NCBI GenBank assembly: GCA_014871385.1
Contig: CM026429.1
Coordinates: forward strand, 14,371,979-14,435,978
Reading direction: 5' to 3'
Source: Ceratodon purpureus
Taxonomy: Eukaryota > Streptophyta > Bryopsida > Pseudoditrichales > Ditrichaceae
Length of the DNA stretch: 64,000 bases
Made by a program: the position numbers and the translations under genes. The notes beneath the pieces are model-generated. The model made no database searches, was not told where the DNA came from, and worked only from the letters and a program-made list of their open reading frames with translations. Positions 45,251 to 56,453 of the stretch are shown one piece after another (position 1 is the stretch's first letter; each line of letters starts with the position of its first letter).

Positions 45251-48200
45251 CCTTACAATCCTTTTCCGGAAGGGAAATTGAAGGAATGGGAGCACATAGC
45301 GGCTCCTTGAGTCCCTCCGGAGGAGAGCTTTCGTCACCGAATGAATCCAGTCACTACAGTGCACAGCAATCACATATTAGCATCCTATCCTGCCACTTCC
45401 CAGGTTGCCTGTAACCCGGAAGGAATTATATCAGATTCCCCACCAAATCATCTCATGCTCGTCCAGTTTCGCTGCTTCGCAAATTGCAAGGGGTCAGGTT
45501 GTGGGTACTGTAGTGACTAGCCGTCTGATTTTATTGAAAAAAATTGTTGATATTCAAACCTTTTGGCAAAAAACTGAAATAAAATATGTGATATTTGGTT
45601 GATACATGTAAAATACTTGGATAATGATTGGGATAATTACCAGTTTCCTCAAAAAATTACTCAAACTCTAGAGTTATCTTTAAACTCATCTTGATTTTTT
45701 GAAAAATACCATGAGTTTGGCTTTAATGTGTCATTATTTTTAACTTCAAATAGTTACAAAGCATAGAAGATCTTGGTGGTCTCACTATATTCCGCGTACA
45801 AGAGCTTGGTGGTCTCTAAAGCCAGGGAAGATTAGTTTGTTGTCGTTCCATCCTCGAAACTTAGTTTCTTTTGAGTTTGGAGACCACCAAGCGCTCACAC
45901 ACCCACCAGAAAGAGACCACCACATTATTCCTTGTCTATGTTCTGTTTACATGAGCACATAAAATTATATTGATCCAAACTCTTGGTATCTAAATCAAAT
46001 ACCGGATACCTTTACAAACACCTCTACTGTTCCACAAAAAAATTATGAAAAGATTTGCAGAAATTTGGGGCAGGCTGTATGTGATCCGTACATGTGTGGC
46101 AGGACCCCAAGCTCATGCCGGGTATCAGGGGCCATGGCAGATATTTGTCCTGCATAGAATAGAATCCTCATGCACCGTACATGATGTGTTTATCCAGTGT
46201 AGATGCGATCATGACGAGCCGAGCAGAGATGAGGCGCTCATGCGGTGCCGGTGCCGGTGCCGGTGCCGGTGACGGCGTTCTCGTCGTGGCCCCGGCACTG
46301 CATTGGTGCACAGCTGACCACTCATGATCGCATTGTAGGCGATCTGTTGCCCTCTTTTTTCCTTTCTTTCGAGTATAGAAATGGAAGTTCTGTTGGCTTG
46401 GTAACCACCTTTGAATCACTGTGTTTGCAGCTCACATTGACAGCGATGAATTTTATGGTTTGCTTGTTGAGTTGGGGATTGTTGTTTTAGGAAGAGAGCC
46501 ATGTGCTGTGATTGTACTTAAGCTGGTCTTGTACCACAAGGGATAGTTCAGCGTGCAGACACTAGCTTGGATGTAACTCCATGATATCACCGTCCATGGA
46601 GTGTCAGGCTACACTTTTAATCCTTCCTTCGTGTGGGCCACATTCGTTTGAGCAATTACAGATTTTGAAAACCTGGTCAGTTCAATAAAGATACCCACAT
46701 TATTTTGAGATATGTTATGAATCATGTTTTTTAACAAAGAAGTATGTCATTTTAAACGATGAATCAGTTTCAAAGTTTACATTAAATGAAATTTCAAATG
46801 TGTTAATGTGGGCTCTTCTAGTTGAGCATCACATGACTTGACAATTTTCATTAAGTAGAATTGATGGTGTAGCAAGAATGCCATTAATTGTTGGTAATGT
46901 CTCTTGAAGGAATGAGCATTGGTATCATGGATATGGTTTAGATGACAAGATACATAAAGACAACGAGGCTTGCAGGAAAAGAGTGTTTGGATGTGTGGTT
47001 TATGGATCAAGGTTTGGCCTTTTGCAGAAGTGGGCACCAATTTTGTTTTGCACAGAGGGGTCTCAAAGCACCTTGCAAGTAGATAGGTGTGCTAATTTTG
47101 TTGAGAGGATCTAGGATGTGTTATGCATCTGAAGTGACTCCTCGATTGTTGGACTTCCTTCAAATGGAATTCTACATCTCTTGACCCCAGTAACCATTAC
47201 AGTATCATGAACATTCTTCTGCATAATGCGGCACAAATGAATCTTGATAACCTTCACAATGATTAGGAACTTGGCAACCTGGAGTGAGGTGAAACTACAC
47301 GGTGATCCAATCGCCGGCTCCTGCGGTACTAAGTAATTTTGAAGATCTTGATTAGTTTCTAAATCAGTACAATTCAGAGGGAGATATCTGTGGTTGCCGT
47401 TATTCCTGATAACACTATTGATTCCTTGATGATGATTACCAATTCCCAGAATCATTACAGAAAAAAATGGCCATGATGAACAAGAAATTGCACATGGAGA
47501 TCCAAGTTAATCTCCCGGTGTTTCCTGAGCATATTCAGTGTGCAATGTGCATCCTTAAAACAACTGGGTGATTTTAATATCTGAATCCGTAGATATCTTG
47601 AAAAGTTGAAGAATCTTCACAATAATATCTAAAGACATCATGAACATAACCATTATCCATTGGTTCGCAGAGAAACCTGGCAAACTAGGTGTTCGACGGT
47701 TTCATAGATCCATGAACATCCAGCCGTCTGGCTTGGCATGTTGTGGTCACTGGTAACATTGAAATATTATTTTGCCTCAAAAAAGTTGAAATTTATCAAT
47801 GAACATGAACTTGGATTTTATATTGAAGGTTGAGGATTATGTTTTTAACTTTACCTATCTCGACAGTATCCAATCATTGATTCTAAAGGTGCTGAAATCT
47901 AAGAATTCTACAAGTTATAATAGCCACTGACGATGGTGTTTCACACAAAGGTAGGAACAATAGCCATCGTTAAATGTGGAACTACTGAATAATCTTCAGT
48001 CTACCAATGACCCCACTGTAAATGGATGATGCTAATTGTGCACATACCTTGAAGATTTCTTATTCACAGGTGATGGTTTCACAACTATCAATGAATGCCA
48101 TCACGGAGAGCATTGAAGTTCATGTAATCCAGAACAGACAAGAGATGTGCTTGACGCGTGAAATTCCAGCTTGTAATCGTGCTTCTAGAAGGAAATAATT

Positions 48201-49386
48201 CAGGAAGGACGAAGGCAAATACCTGTACCAGTAGCTTGAAGGAAATCAACACCATTAGTCCAATTTTGTAATCTGGAGGTCTAAAGATTGCCTCATCAAT
48301 GCTAAATTGAAGAATGCTGTGTGTGCAGTCATAACTAGTAACAAGAAACACCTTAAAAGGTCAAGAGTGTTCGACATGATCCAAACTATGTCTTGTTACT
48401 GCTGCAGCTAAAAATTTCAGCACTATCTGAAACCTTTGTTGGAGATGCAAGGATCAAATTCAGCTGATCGTCGGTTGGTCGATAGTAAAGTTTGATTTTA
48501 GGAAGAGGAAAGGAGGTTACCATTGAGTATAGATTCGGGGAGAATCACTGATTTCGGTGAAGATTAATCACAAACCAAGTGATGATCTGAAGTGTACATT
48601 GGTTGATTCATTTTAGTCACTGGACAACATTTTGTGAATACTATGCCACTAAATTGCATTTATGTGTACGAAGGAGTCCACCCAACGAGATAAACTAGCA
48701 AATCTGGTTTGCACTTAAAACGCAATTGATGTTTTTGAGTAATCCGCTGCATTCTGATATTTTCAATACTGGAAAGTTGAGTAAACAAAATCGGGCAACC
48801 GACGAGTCACAGACTAGGTGTATTTTAATGCACAATGGTGATAACATTCGTCGCTCAATTTTGTGGCACAGTGTATTGATCAACACCAAAATTTTGTGCG
48901 AATTAGCTTTTACATAAGCCATGTGCTTTTTTGATGCACTCTTGAGTGCACACGTCTCTGGTCTTCACAATCAGCAATCCTTTCTAGCCATGAATCACCA
49001 TATAAAACCGACCTTCCTAATTAATCCTTGACACCTTTCAAATATGTAAGTAGACAGATCCTTGGCCAGATTTTTAATACAGCACTTCATCCCAAACAGC
49101 AGACTCCCTTAAATCATAAAGAAACCGCTAAAATCCATAGTACTCACCAAATTCAGAAACTGCTTCAAGGACGACACAACGGGCTTATCAACTGGCTGGA
49201 AAATTCCACAACGGGCACGCGGTGAACACACACAGGAAAAGACATCACCAATCCAATCTCACAACAGCTCTAATATACATCGTGAAAAGAATAGTATTGT
49301 ACAAATAGCAATTGCTCTCCGAGTCTACTCTTCTGCCTCATCTAGCTCAATACTGTACAAAAATCTAGACGAAATATACAGTTTCT
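45251..49386. other. Gene-poor stretch, no supported gene
   Basis: Contains inverted words CTTGGTGGTCTC and GAGACCACCAAG (about 45,805 and 45,880) and a short hexamer microsatellite at 46,244. Frames between 46.7 and 48.9 kb are short and lack coding character. Unrecognised noncoding transcripts are possible. Confidence 0.45.
46244..46273. repeat. GGTGCC hexamer microsatellite, about five units
   Basis: Four perfect copies of GGTGCC are followed by GGTGAC. Confidence 0.85.
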
Positions 49387-50451
49387 CTAGATCACGTTGG
49401 TGAGCTTCAATGCCACAAGGACCACGATGAGAACGATGATGAGGAGCAACAGCACCGAGAAGAAGGTCCACTTCCTGGTGTTGAGCTGATACCATCTGGC
49501 TTTCGCCAAGTGCTCGGCTCCCTCTCTCGTGAACGACTTCGCACGGTTCACATTGGCTTCGATGTCGTTGATCGCATGTCCTTGTGCGTCCACCATGACT
49601 GCCATGTCCATGAAGATCTGGTGAAGCTCCTGCAAGTGCTTCTCAATCTCTCGCACGCCGTCGTGCCGTTCCTGAATCTCTCTCACGGTCTCAATCACAT
49701 GCCCTCTGCCCTGCTCCCGGATAGCTTCCTGGAGGAATGTCTCGCTCTCGCCTGTGTGGATCATGTTCTCGATCGTTTCTTCGTCCGCTTGCTTCCCTGT
49801 GACGTTATAGTACCTGCAGAGGTGTAGTTAGAGCGTGAGTTTTTTGTGTTGTTAATTTGGTGGTGCGAGGTGGTTTTTGGTTTGGAGTTAAGAGAAGGAA
49901 ATGCGGGTTTGGGTGAGAGGTGCCAAGTACCTGCGCTGGATGGTTTCCTTGTATTCGCCAACCATCTTCTCACGCAACGCCTGGAAGTCGTTCATGAGCT
50001 CCGCGAGCTTCTTACGCTGATTCTCCGTTGCGGTCATCCTCATGCGGTCCAGGGCGGTCCCGGGGCCGCAACCGGGCACCTGACGGTGGGCGCGATTCGC
50101 TTCGTCGAGCTCCTTCAGCTTCGCGTTGATGAGCCTTGCGGATTTCGTGACCGAGGCGATGTCAGTGTCCATCTGGGTGCGGAGAGCTTTCAGAGCTTCC
50201 GCTTTGTGAGCCTGCTTGCTCTCCTCGTTTGTGCTCTGGAGCTTCTGGAGGAGCTGCCTCACCTTCTTTACTTCCCCTTCGACCACCTTGATCTCCCTTT
50301 GGAAATCCGCCATGCTCTCTCCATCTGAATTCATGTTCGTAAGCTGCACACTCGGAGGGAACTTCTTCATGTTGCCGCTCTCGAGATCTCCGTGACGGGC
50401 ATCCTCGCCACGCCTCTCCCGGTTGAAACTCCTCGACAGTAGGTCGTTCAT
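49387..50451 (-). CDS. Qa-SNARE syntaxin, plant SYP1 type, two exons, 315 aa
   Basis: Plasma-membrane or cell-plate t-SNARE that drives vesicle fusion. Exon 1 is 50,451-49,931 and exon 2 is 49,813-49,387, joined in phase 2 (CGCAG/GTACTT donor, CTGCAG acceptor). The N-terminal half is helical and charged, matching the Habc domain (ADFQREIKVVEGEVKKVRQL onward). YYNVTGKQADEETIENMI is the conserved linker before the SNARE motif in SYP1 proteins. The SNARE helix includes IFMDMAVMVDAQG, whose Gln is the zero-layer residue, and ends NRAKSFTREGAEHLAKA. The C-terminal anchor is WTFFSVLLLLIIVLIVVLVA with a short tail. Length is usual for SYP1. Subtype (SYP11, SYP12 or SYP13) cannot be decided here. Confidence 0.92.
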
Positions 50452-52788
50452 GGTGATCGATCCAGAACGGTCTACTTCCCAACTCCTGTGTATCTATGTT
50501 TGTGTCGATGACCTATCCGTGTCTTCAATTCGTCTAATCACCTCCGCTTAGACCTAAAATTTCCTCCAATTCCTCTGTGAGTGCGTCTCTTCAAACCTCT
50601 CCGTCAGGAACAACACCTCTCACAATAGAAAGCAAACAAACAGCCCCATTCAATTCTCTCCAAAATCGAAGCATGCATAGCAGCTTTGCAAACAGAGCAG
50701 ATGTGATAGTTATAAGTTGAGATAGTCTGGTGCAAAGATCTCCATAACGCGCAAACTCTGCAAGCAGACACAGCCCTTCAGCGAGTTTGACTCTGTGTTG
50801 GACTTAGCTGACTAATACCTCGTTGTCTCACAAAATAAGGTACTCGATCCACAAAACTGCTGTTAACAGTCAACACGGTGTGCTAAATGTCGACGTTAAC
50901 CCTAGCACCCGTCCCTGGTAACAGTTTAAGAAATTTTCTGTTTCCAGATCAAATAACAGATTGGACCTGATGAGAACCGCAATGCATACCGATCGGTTTT
51001 GCAAGTACCCATATCGTTCATGCTACTTTGGCTGATCACAGAAACAGAGAAACGAAACATGATGAAAATGGACTTGCGTCATCATCATCACTGGGTTCCA
51101 GTGATCGGTCTGCAGTTACCTCGGCAGTTACCACAACATGCTCCCAATTGCCTTAGTATCTTCCTTGAAAACTGTGCACGCGTTTCGGAGATGGTTCCGA
51201 AGTCCTTCCACTAGTAATATCCGAGCCAAAAGAGGAAGAAAGAGAAGGTTGTTGATGAGGAGTGAGTCAAGAGGTGAACTTGCTCGGAATTCAGGAAGCT
51301 TGGAAGCACTAACACGCCCATGACTTCATGCTGTGGAAAGTTCTGATTCCACACTTTACCAAGGTACGCACAAGTGCCGCATAAACTGAAGGCCCCCCAA
51401 GACGGATGAATGCGCAAATGAGAGCTGTACTGCAGTAGCTGCAAATCGAAGTTGATGGCTATCCGTGGAAATTTCTTCTACTCGTTCATGTAGGCTCGAC
51501 TGGATTTTACCTGTGATAAATGGTGAGTGTATTGAATCATGGCGTCCATATTCTGGGTGCAGGCAATAGTGTATCTGTGAAACGTGAAACGAGACATCTT
51601 TACATAATGGAGACCAAGATGTTTCCCACAGGATTGAAGAATCAGTCACTCTGCACAGAGATCCTGCCACCACCTCCTCCCCCTTCCTCCTCAAAGATCT
51701 GTTGGAATGAGAGAATCAATGCCTACGCTCAAGGAATTATAAACACCCCTTGCATCTCCTACACCAACTTCAATTGATACGAGTACACTCTAAATGTAGG
51801 AACTGATAAGAGGATAAGAAGATGAAATCACAAGGCTGAGGGTACAGAGTAGCCTCTTGATTGTGAACTGATTATCTTCTTTTTTAAATGAGCGTAGTAG
51901 GACGATGTCTGGTTCGAGATGAAACTCCCTCATGAACCGAAACTTATTCCTCCACAGTCGCTTTCAAACCAATGCCGGAGTAAGGCTGCAATACAATTTC
52001 CTCACGACAACAACAATCTCAATCAAAGAACCTGAAGATGGGAGTAGGGAGCCTGTAAATCGCAATGCCCTGCTCATGCAGAAATTCAAGCAGAAAACAG
52101 GGCATCATGTACATCAATTTAAATTTCAAGTGTCAATACATATATCAAGCCCCTTCGGAGCTTGAGTTTTAATTGGCCATCCGCTGGAAAAGGAACAATT
52201 GCCTGCCATGAAATTTACAAATGTCCAGCAAGCTTTACCAGAAGATGAGTGACGAAGGTAACCTTTGTAAGGGTTTGCAGAAGACGATGGTTCTGGAGCA
52301 TAAATAAACTGCACTAGGGTTACTCACTGCAACGACCAGATCGGGAAACTCTCCCGATTTTCGAGAAGAAGAAAAAATATATCATTCTGAGCACTTGATG
52401 AGGGAAGAATCACCTTCCCGGCTTCAAAAATGGAACCTCTACAAACACAGCTTCAATGAGTAGAGAATTGTTTCCACTCATGTTTGATTCAACTTGTGAA
52501 GTAAGTGCTCTCGACGAATATCCGGCAAGCCCAGTGCCTCTGCAAAGTCGATGTAGAATTACCCTCCCCCTGCTCGCATAATCATCAAAATTCTCACCTC
52601 AAATTCGCTGCCCAGCCCCTTCAAGAAGAAAACCCTAAACCTTCTCTCCGCGAATTTCAAATGTACTGAGCAAAAGAGCAACAACAAGTGTTCGAAACTC
52701 ACGACATCAATCGTGCAATTTCCTTCAGCCGCTTGGTAGACAGAACGATCTTGCTCCAATTCCCCGCACTGAATCACAAAATTAAGTC
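50452..52788. other. Intergenic: SNARE promoter side and 3' flank of ureF
   Basis: No supported gene. A Pro-coding CCACCACCTCCTCCC run sits at 51,665. AAAACCCTAAACC (telo-box-like) occurs near 52,628, as in many plant promoters, but no gene start could be tied to it. Confidence 0.45.
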
Positions 52789-53556
52789 TCACGAGCAGAA
52801 GAGACGTGAAAACAGCTGCGTATGCGACCCTTGCAGAGTGTCAATCACGGGCGCGATCTGATGCGCGTCGAGGACGCTCCGATTAGCATACTTCCCCATG
52901 ACGCGCTCTGCGAGCTGGGCATGACGATGCTGCAGGAGCGCGGCCTCCATCGGCCCGACGAGGTTCAGCCTCGTGGCCGCGGACAGCACGTCGCGCAGCG
53001 TGAGGTACAAGTACACCCGCTGCGCCGTGACGGCGTCCACGCCGAGCAAACCCAGCAACCGTCCCACCACCACGGCGTGGTGCCCGTGCGCCCTCGCGGG
53101 CTTCCCCATCACGCACCCCCGGATCGCCGCAACCTCGGCCGCAATCTCCTTAAACACACCCCCGGCCAACCTCACGAGCGCCTTCCCCTGCCCCACCGAC
53201 GCCGCCCTCGCCACCCCGTTGGCCATCACCGCGTGCAATCCGCAGTCCAGCACCACCCAAGCCTCGACCCCCATCTCCCGCACCCGGCTCGCGGCGTACA
53301 CGAACGGCAGCAGCAACGCCCCCGCGTTCTCCACCGTCGTCACGGCAAATCGCTCCAGCGTCTGCCCATCGTACACCAGCCCCGCCTGCACTGCTGCCTC
53401 CAGCCCATACGAGTGCGCAAACCCCCCCGTCGGCAGAATGGAGTCGATCATCTGCCATGTCGTCCAGTCTAGAAACCCCGACGCTGCAGCGATCGTTTGC
53501 TTCCCAGCTTCACCCCTCTGGACCACCTCCTGCTCGTCCCTCACCATCGCTGCCAT
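52789..53556 (-). CDS. UREF: Urease accessory protein UreF, 255 aa, single exon
   Basis: Part of the UreD-UreF-UreG complex that loads nickel into urease. The N-terminal signature WQMIDSILPTGGFAHSYGLE is characteristic of UreF, and the alanine-rich helical body (VRLAGGVFKEIAAEVAAIRG, QRVYLYLTLRDVLSAATRLN) fits the all-helical fold. The end, HQIAPVIDTLQGSHTQLFSR, fits the conserved tail. Length is normal for plant UreF. The start ATG at 53,556 is preceded by AAACCCTAAT-like sequence. The gene is very GC-rich, which opens long antisense frames that are not genes. Confidence 0.93.
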   Translation of the reverse strand: MAAMVRDEQEVVQRGEAGKQTIAAASGFLDWTTWQMIDSILPTGGFAHSYGLEAAVQAGLVYDGQTLERFAVTTVENAGALLLPFVYAASRVREMGVEAWVVLDCGLHAVMANGVARAASVGQGKALVRLAGGVFKEIAAEVAAIRGCVMGKPARAHGHHAVVVGRLLGLLGVDAVTAQRVYLYLTLRDVLSAATRLNLVGPMEAALLQHRHAQLAERVMGKYANRSVLDAHQIAPVIDTLQGSHTQLFSRLFCS

Positions 53557-55396
53557 CGAGAGTGAAACCCTAATGCCAAGAAACTCAAATTCTCAAGAGC
53601 ATGAAATTGATGACTCAGGAATTCTGTTGCAAACCTTGGTTCCAGCATGTCGTCTAGTCACGTCACACTGACGATTCCTCCCGAATTTCCAGCTTCCACC
53701 GCAACTACAGAGAGAGCTTCCACCACCTCCGGAGGCGCAATAACTTATTACCGGAGTTGGTGATTCCACCACATGAGGATAGGATGCATCACAGATAGAT
53801 GGTGGTATCATATGATAGTGCTTAGAATTTTTCACCATCTCTGGAAATGATCATCCTGCTGATGAGCTCCCTCCCTCCCTCGCCCATCATCTATGAATCT
53901 CTCTCTGCATCTCTGGAATTCTAGGAACATGACAATCATTCGCATGCATGGGAACTCTCTCAGTGTTTGGGTTGGTTTATGAGCGACTCATGCTCTCATG
54001 TTGCATGATTCTCTCCGAATTTGCAGCTTCGGAACTAGAGTAGAGTAAGGTTGAAGCACCTAAAACCAACCGGGTCCCCAAAACCGATACTAGACTTCTC
54101 CAATTCCGACAAGTTTTCAGATTTAAAATCTTGGGAGATCTAGAAGAAAGTATGAAGCATGATTGGTAGAAAGGGAATCATATGGGAATATTTTGGTGGT
54201 AGTAGAGTGATCAAGTTTTGGTGTCATGGTGGTCGGTTTTAGGGAAACCTACATGTTGGTTGTGTATAAAAGTAAAAATGTTCATTAGAAAATTTGTATC
54301 AATTCAGAAAATGCTTCAAAAATTTCCAAAAAATTGGCATTCTTCATGATTTCTATTTCCCCTTCCATGAAAAATAACCATTCAGAATTTCTCCCGAGGA
54401 ATCATTGCGAACTCTCTTATTTGATCCGTTTTGGGTGCCTCAACCTTAGGTGGCTCCAAACCCGGGCGGCACCAGAAATCGCAGTGTACACCTGTCCAAG
54501 CAGGAGGTACATTAAAGCTTCCAAATTCAAATTTCTACGTATTTATGGTGTACATTTTAGGCTGAGCGGTTTTGGAGCCACCTACAAATTTTCCTTCCAA
54601 AATTTATAACTAATTATGTGTTAATCCAAAACTAATTATTACAATTGGTCCAATTTCTACACATCTTCCATAAATTGGTTTCTTTAATAGCCTAAAATTG
54701 AGCCTACCAATCTGAAATCTGAGTAGTTTTTGAACCATTTAATATAGAGTATTTCCATCGGTTTGGATGTGTAGTTTCTAAATTATGGGAGGAGCATGTA
54801 AGGTGAAGGTAGATTGATTTTGGATACGGATGTAGAGTGGCCAATATCTTATTCCATTCTAAAAATATATATTCTCTGTGATTTGAGGTCAAAAATGATA
54901 AATATAATTAGATTTAATATAAAAACTAAAAATAAAAATAAAAATAAAAATAAAATAAATATAAAATTAAAAGATACTGAATCCAACACAATCACAGGCT
55001 AGTGCACTTACAGGTCATCTTTAAACACCAAGAGTGAGGAATGCTGGTTTTGTACTCTTTGGTGTATTTTGATGTAGGTCAATTTGATAAGTTCTACTAT
55101 GGTTAGATATTTCAGAAGCTTATGGCTTACAAAATTTGTCCAGTGAGTGATACTTGAAGTTTTCTATTAATGACTAATTGATGAGAAGAAGTTACTGGTA
55201 ATGCAAAATATGAATGTGGCTAATGACCTTTGGAATTAATGTCAATATTAGATGCAAGTAGGATTTTAAGTAATTTATTGAAATATTTCAAGTAAAAATA
55301 TATAAATAAAGTGTAAAAAGGTAAAACGAGCTTTATTAACATGAGCTCAAAATCTAATAAAGCCTGCATTGATACATAGGTGATGCTATTGCGGAA
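53557..55396. other. Intergenic, no supported gene
   Basis: Mixed to AT-rich DNA with an AAATA run at 54,930-54,960. The only frames are short and lack protein character. Confidence 0.5.
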
Positions 55397-55678
55397 TTAA
55401 GCAATCATGAAATAAGTAATTGCCACTAACATTACAATAGCCAGTGCACCGCGCTTCAAGCTAGAAACCGGCAGTCCCAGCACCTTCAGCTTCGGGCGTA
55501 CCTCTTGACTACAACGGAGAAGGATCTTCTTTGCTGCTATCTTTGCTGCTTTCTCCGCATTCTGTTGCTTCATCAATTGACGGGTCCGCGGGTCAATCCT
55601 CACCTTCTTCGTCACCACGATTACTTCTTCCACTTCCGGATTACTTTCTACGATACTTGCCTCCTTCGTTTTCCCCAT
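55397..55678 (-). CDS. Putative small tail-anchored membrane protein, 93 aa
   Basis: I do not recognise the family. The frame runs from MGKTKEASIVESNPEVEEV through a basic helical stretch (KQQNAEKAAKIAAKKILLR) to a C-terminal hydrophobic segment (GALAIVMLVAITYFMIA), the layout of a tail-anchored protein. Directly upstream, in another frame and overlapping by about 30 nt, is an 87-codon frame without an ATG (55,911-55,648) with a basic KKKK and RRRE region. A single-base shift could join them into a protein of about 170 residues. It is divergent from RIO1. Confidence 0.45.
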   Translation of the reverse strand: MGKTKEASIVESNPEVEEVIVVTKKVRIDPRTRQLMKQQNAEKAAKIAAKKILLRCSQEVRPKLKVLGLPVSSLKRGALAIVMLVAITYFMIA

Positions 55679-55911
55679 CTCGTCCGTTCTCTTCTTCTCT
55701 TTAAGCTCCGTTGCTCTTGCTCCACCTCCGACAACGATATATCAGCTACAGATAGAATTTCAACGATTGGGACCTCCTTGCTCCTCTCCTTCGTCCCCGA
55801 GGCGTTTACCTTCTTCTTCTTCTGATGTCTGCTCTGCGTTGTTACGGTAACCGATGGCTCATATAGAGATCGCTCTGATAGGATTGAAGGGGTGGGACAA
55901 TACTCTTCCAC

Positions 55912-56453
55912 TACCTTTCTACTAGCTCTTCATCAAGATGAGATTATATAAAATACCACTTCTTTGAACAATATTTATAGATAGAAGTGTCAGGGTGTTA
56001 AAGTAAAAAAAAAAAAAAAGTAAAATAGAAAATAAAAGAAAAAGAAAAAGAAAAAGTATAACTCTAATCGCGTCCAAAGTAACCATCGTGAATTGACAGT
56101 AAAAGCTTATATCCCCCTCTTTACAGTAAAACTCTTGTTTGTTTAAGGACGCTTCGAGTCGGGGGCAATACCAATGAGATACTGGGGTGATATTACGGTG
56201 AAACCTAGCCGGTTATATCGTGTGATACTTGGGGGTTTTGATCGCGAGTGGAGAAGACGAAGGAGCGCTGTCGACGCTGGTCGACTTGCAGCCTGCGCAG
56301 CCGCCTTCGGCCTTGGGCGTTTCCCAAATCCAAAACCTCTGTCGCCAAGCCTGTTTGCGAGGCGCAGGGTTTGGGTCTGCGACTCTACTCTGGGACAGGG
56401 ACAAGGTGGTGTTTAGAGTTTAGGGTTTGGGGGTTTTCGAGAATTTGGCAGCC
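55912..56453. promoter_or_regulatory. Divergent promoter and RIO1 5' leader
   Basis: The region includes an A-rich run at 56,008-56,060 and GAGTTTAGGGTTTGG near 56,416, a reverse telo-box about 30 bp before the RIO1 ATG. Telo-boxes are common in promoters of plant ribosome-biogenesis genes, which fits RIO1. Confidence 0.5.

Noticed and set aside
52822..53671. Plus-strand frames opposite ureF (216 and 232 codons)
   Set aside because: Shadows of the GC-rich ureF exon; the minus frame carries the full UreF signature.
56174..56416. 80-codon frame upstream of RIO1 as an extra N-terminal exon
   Set aside because: RIO1 proteins begin near the ATG at 56,454, and no splice junction links the upstream frame in phase.
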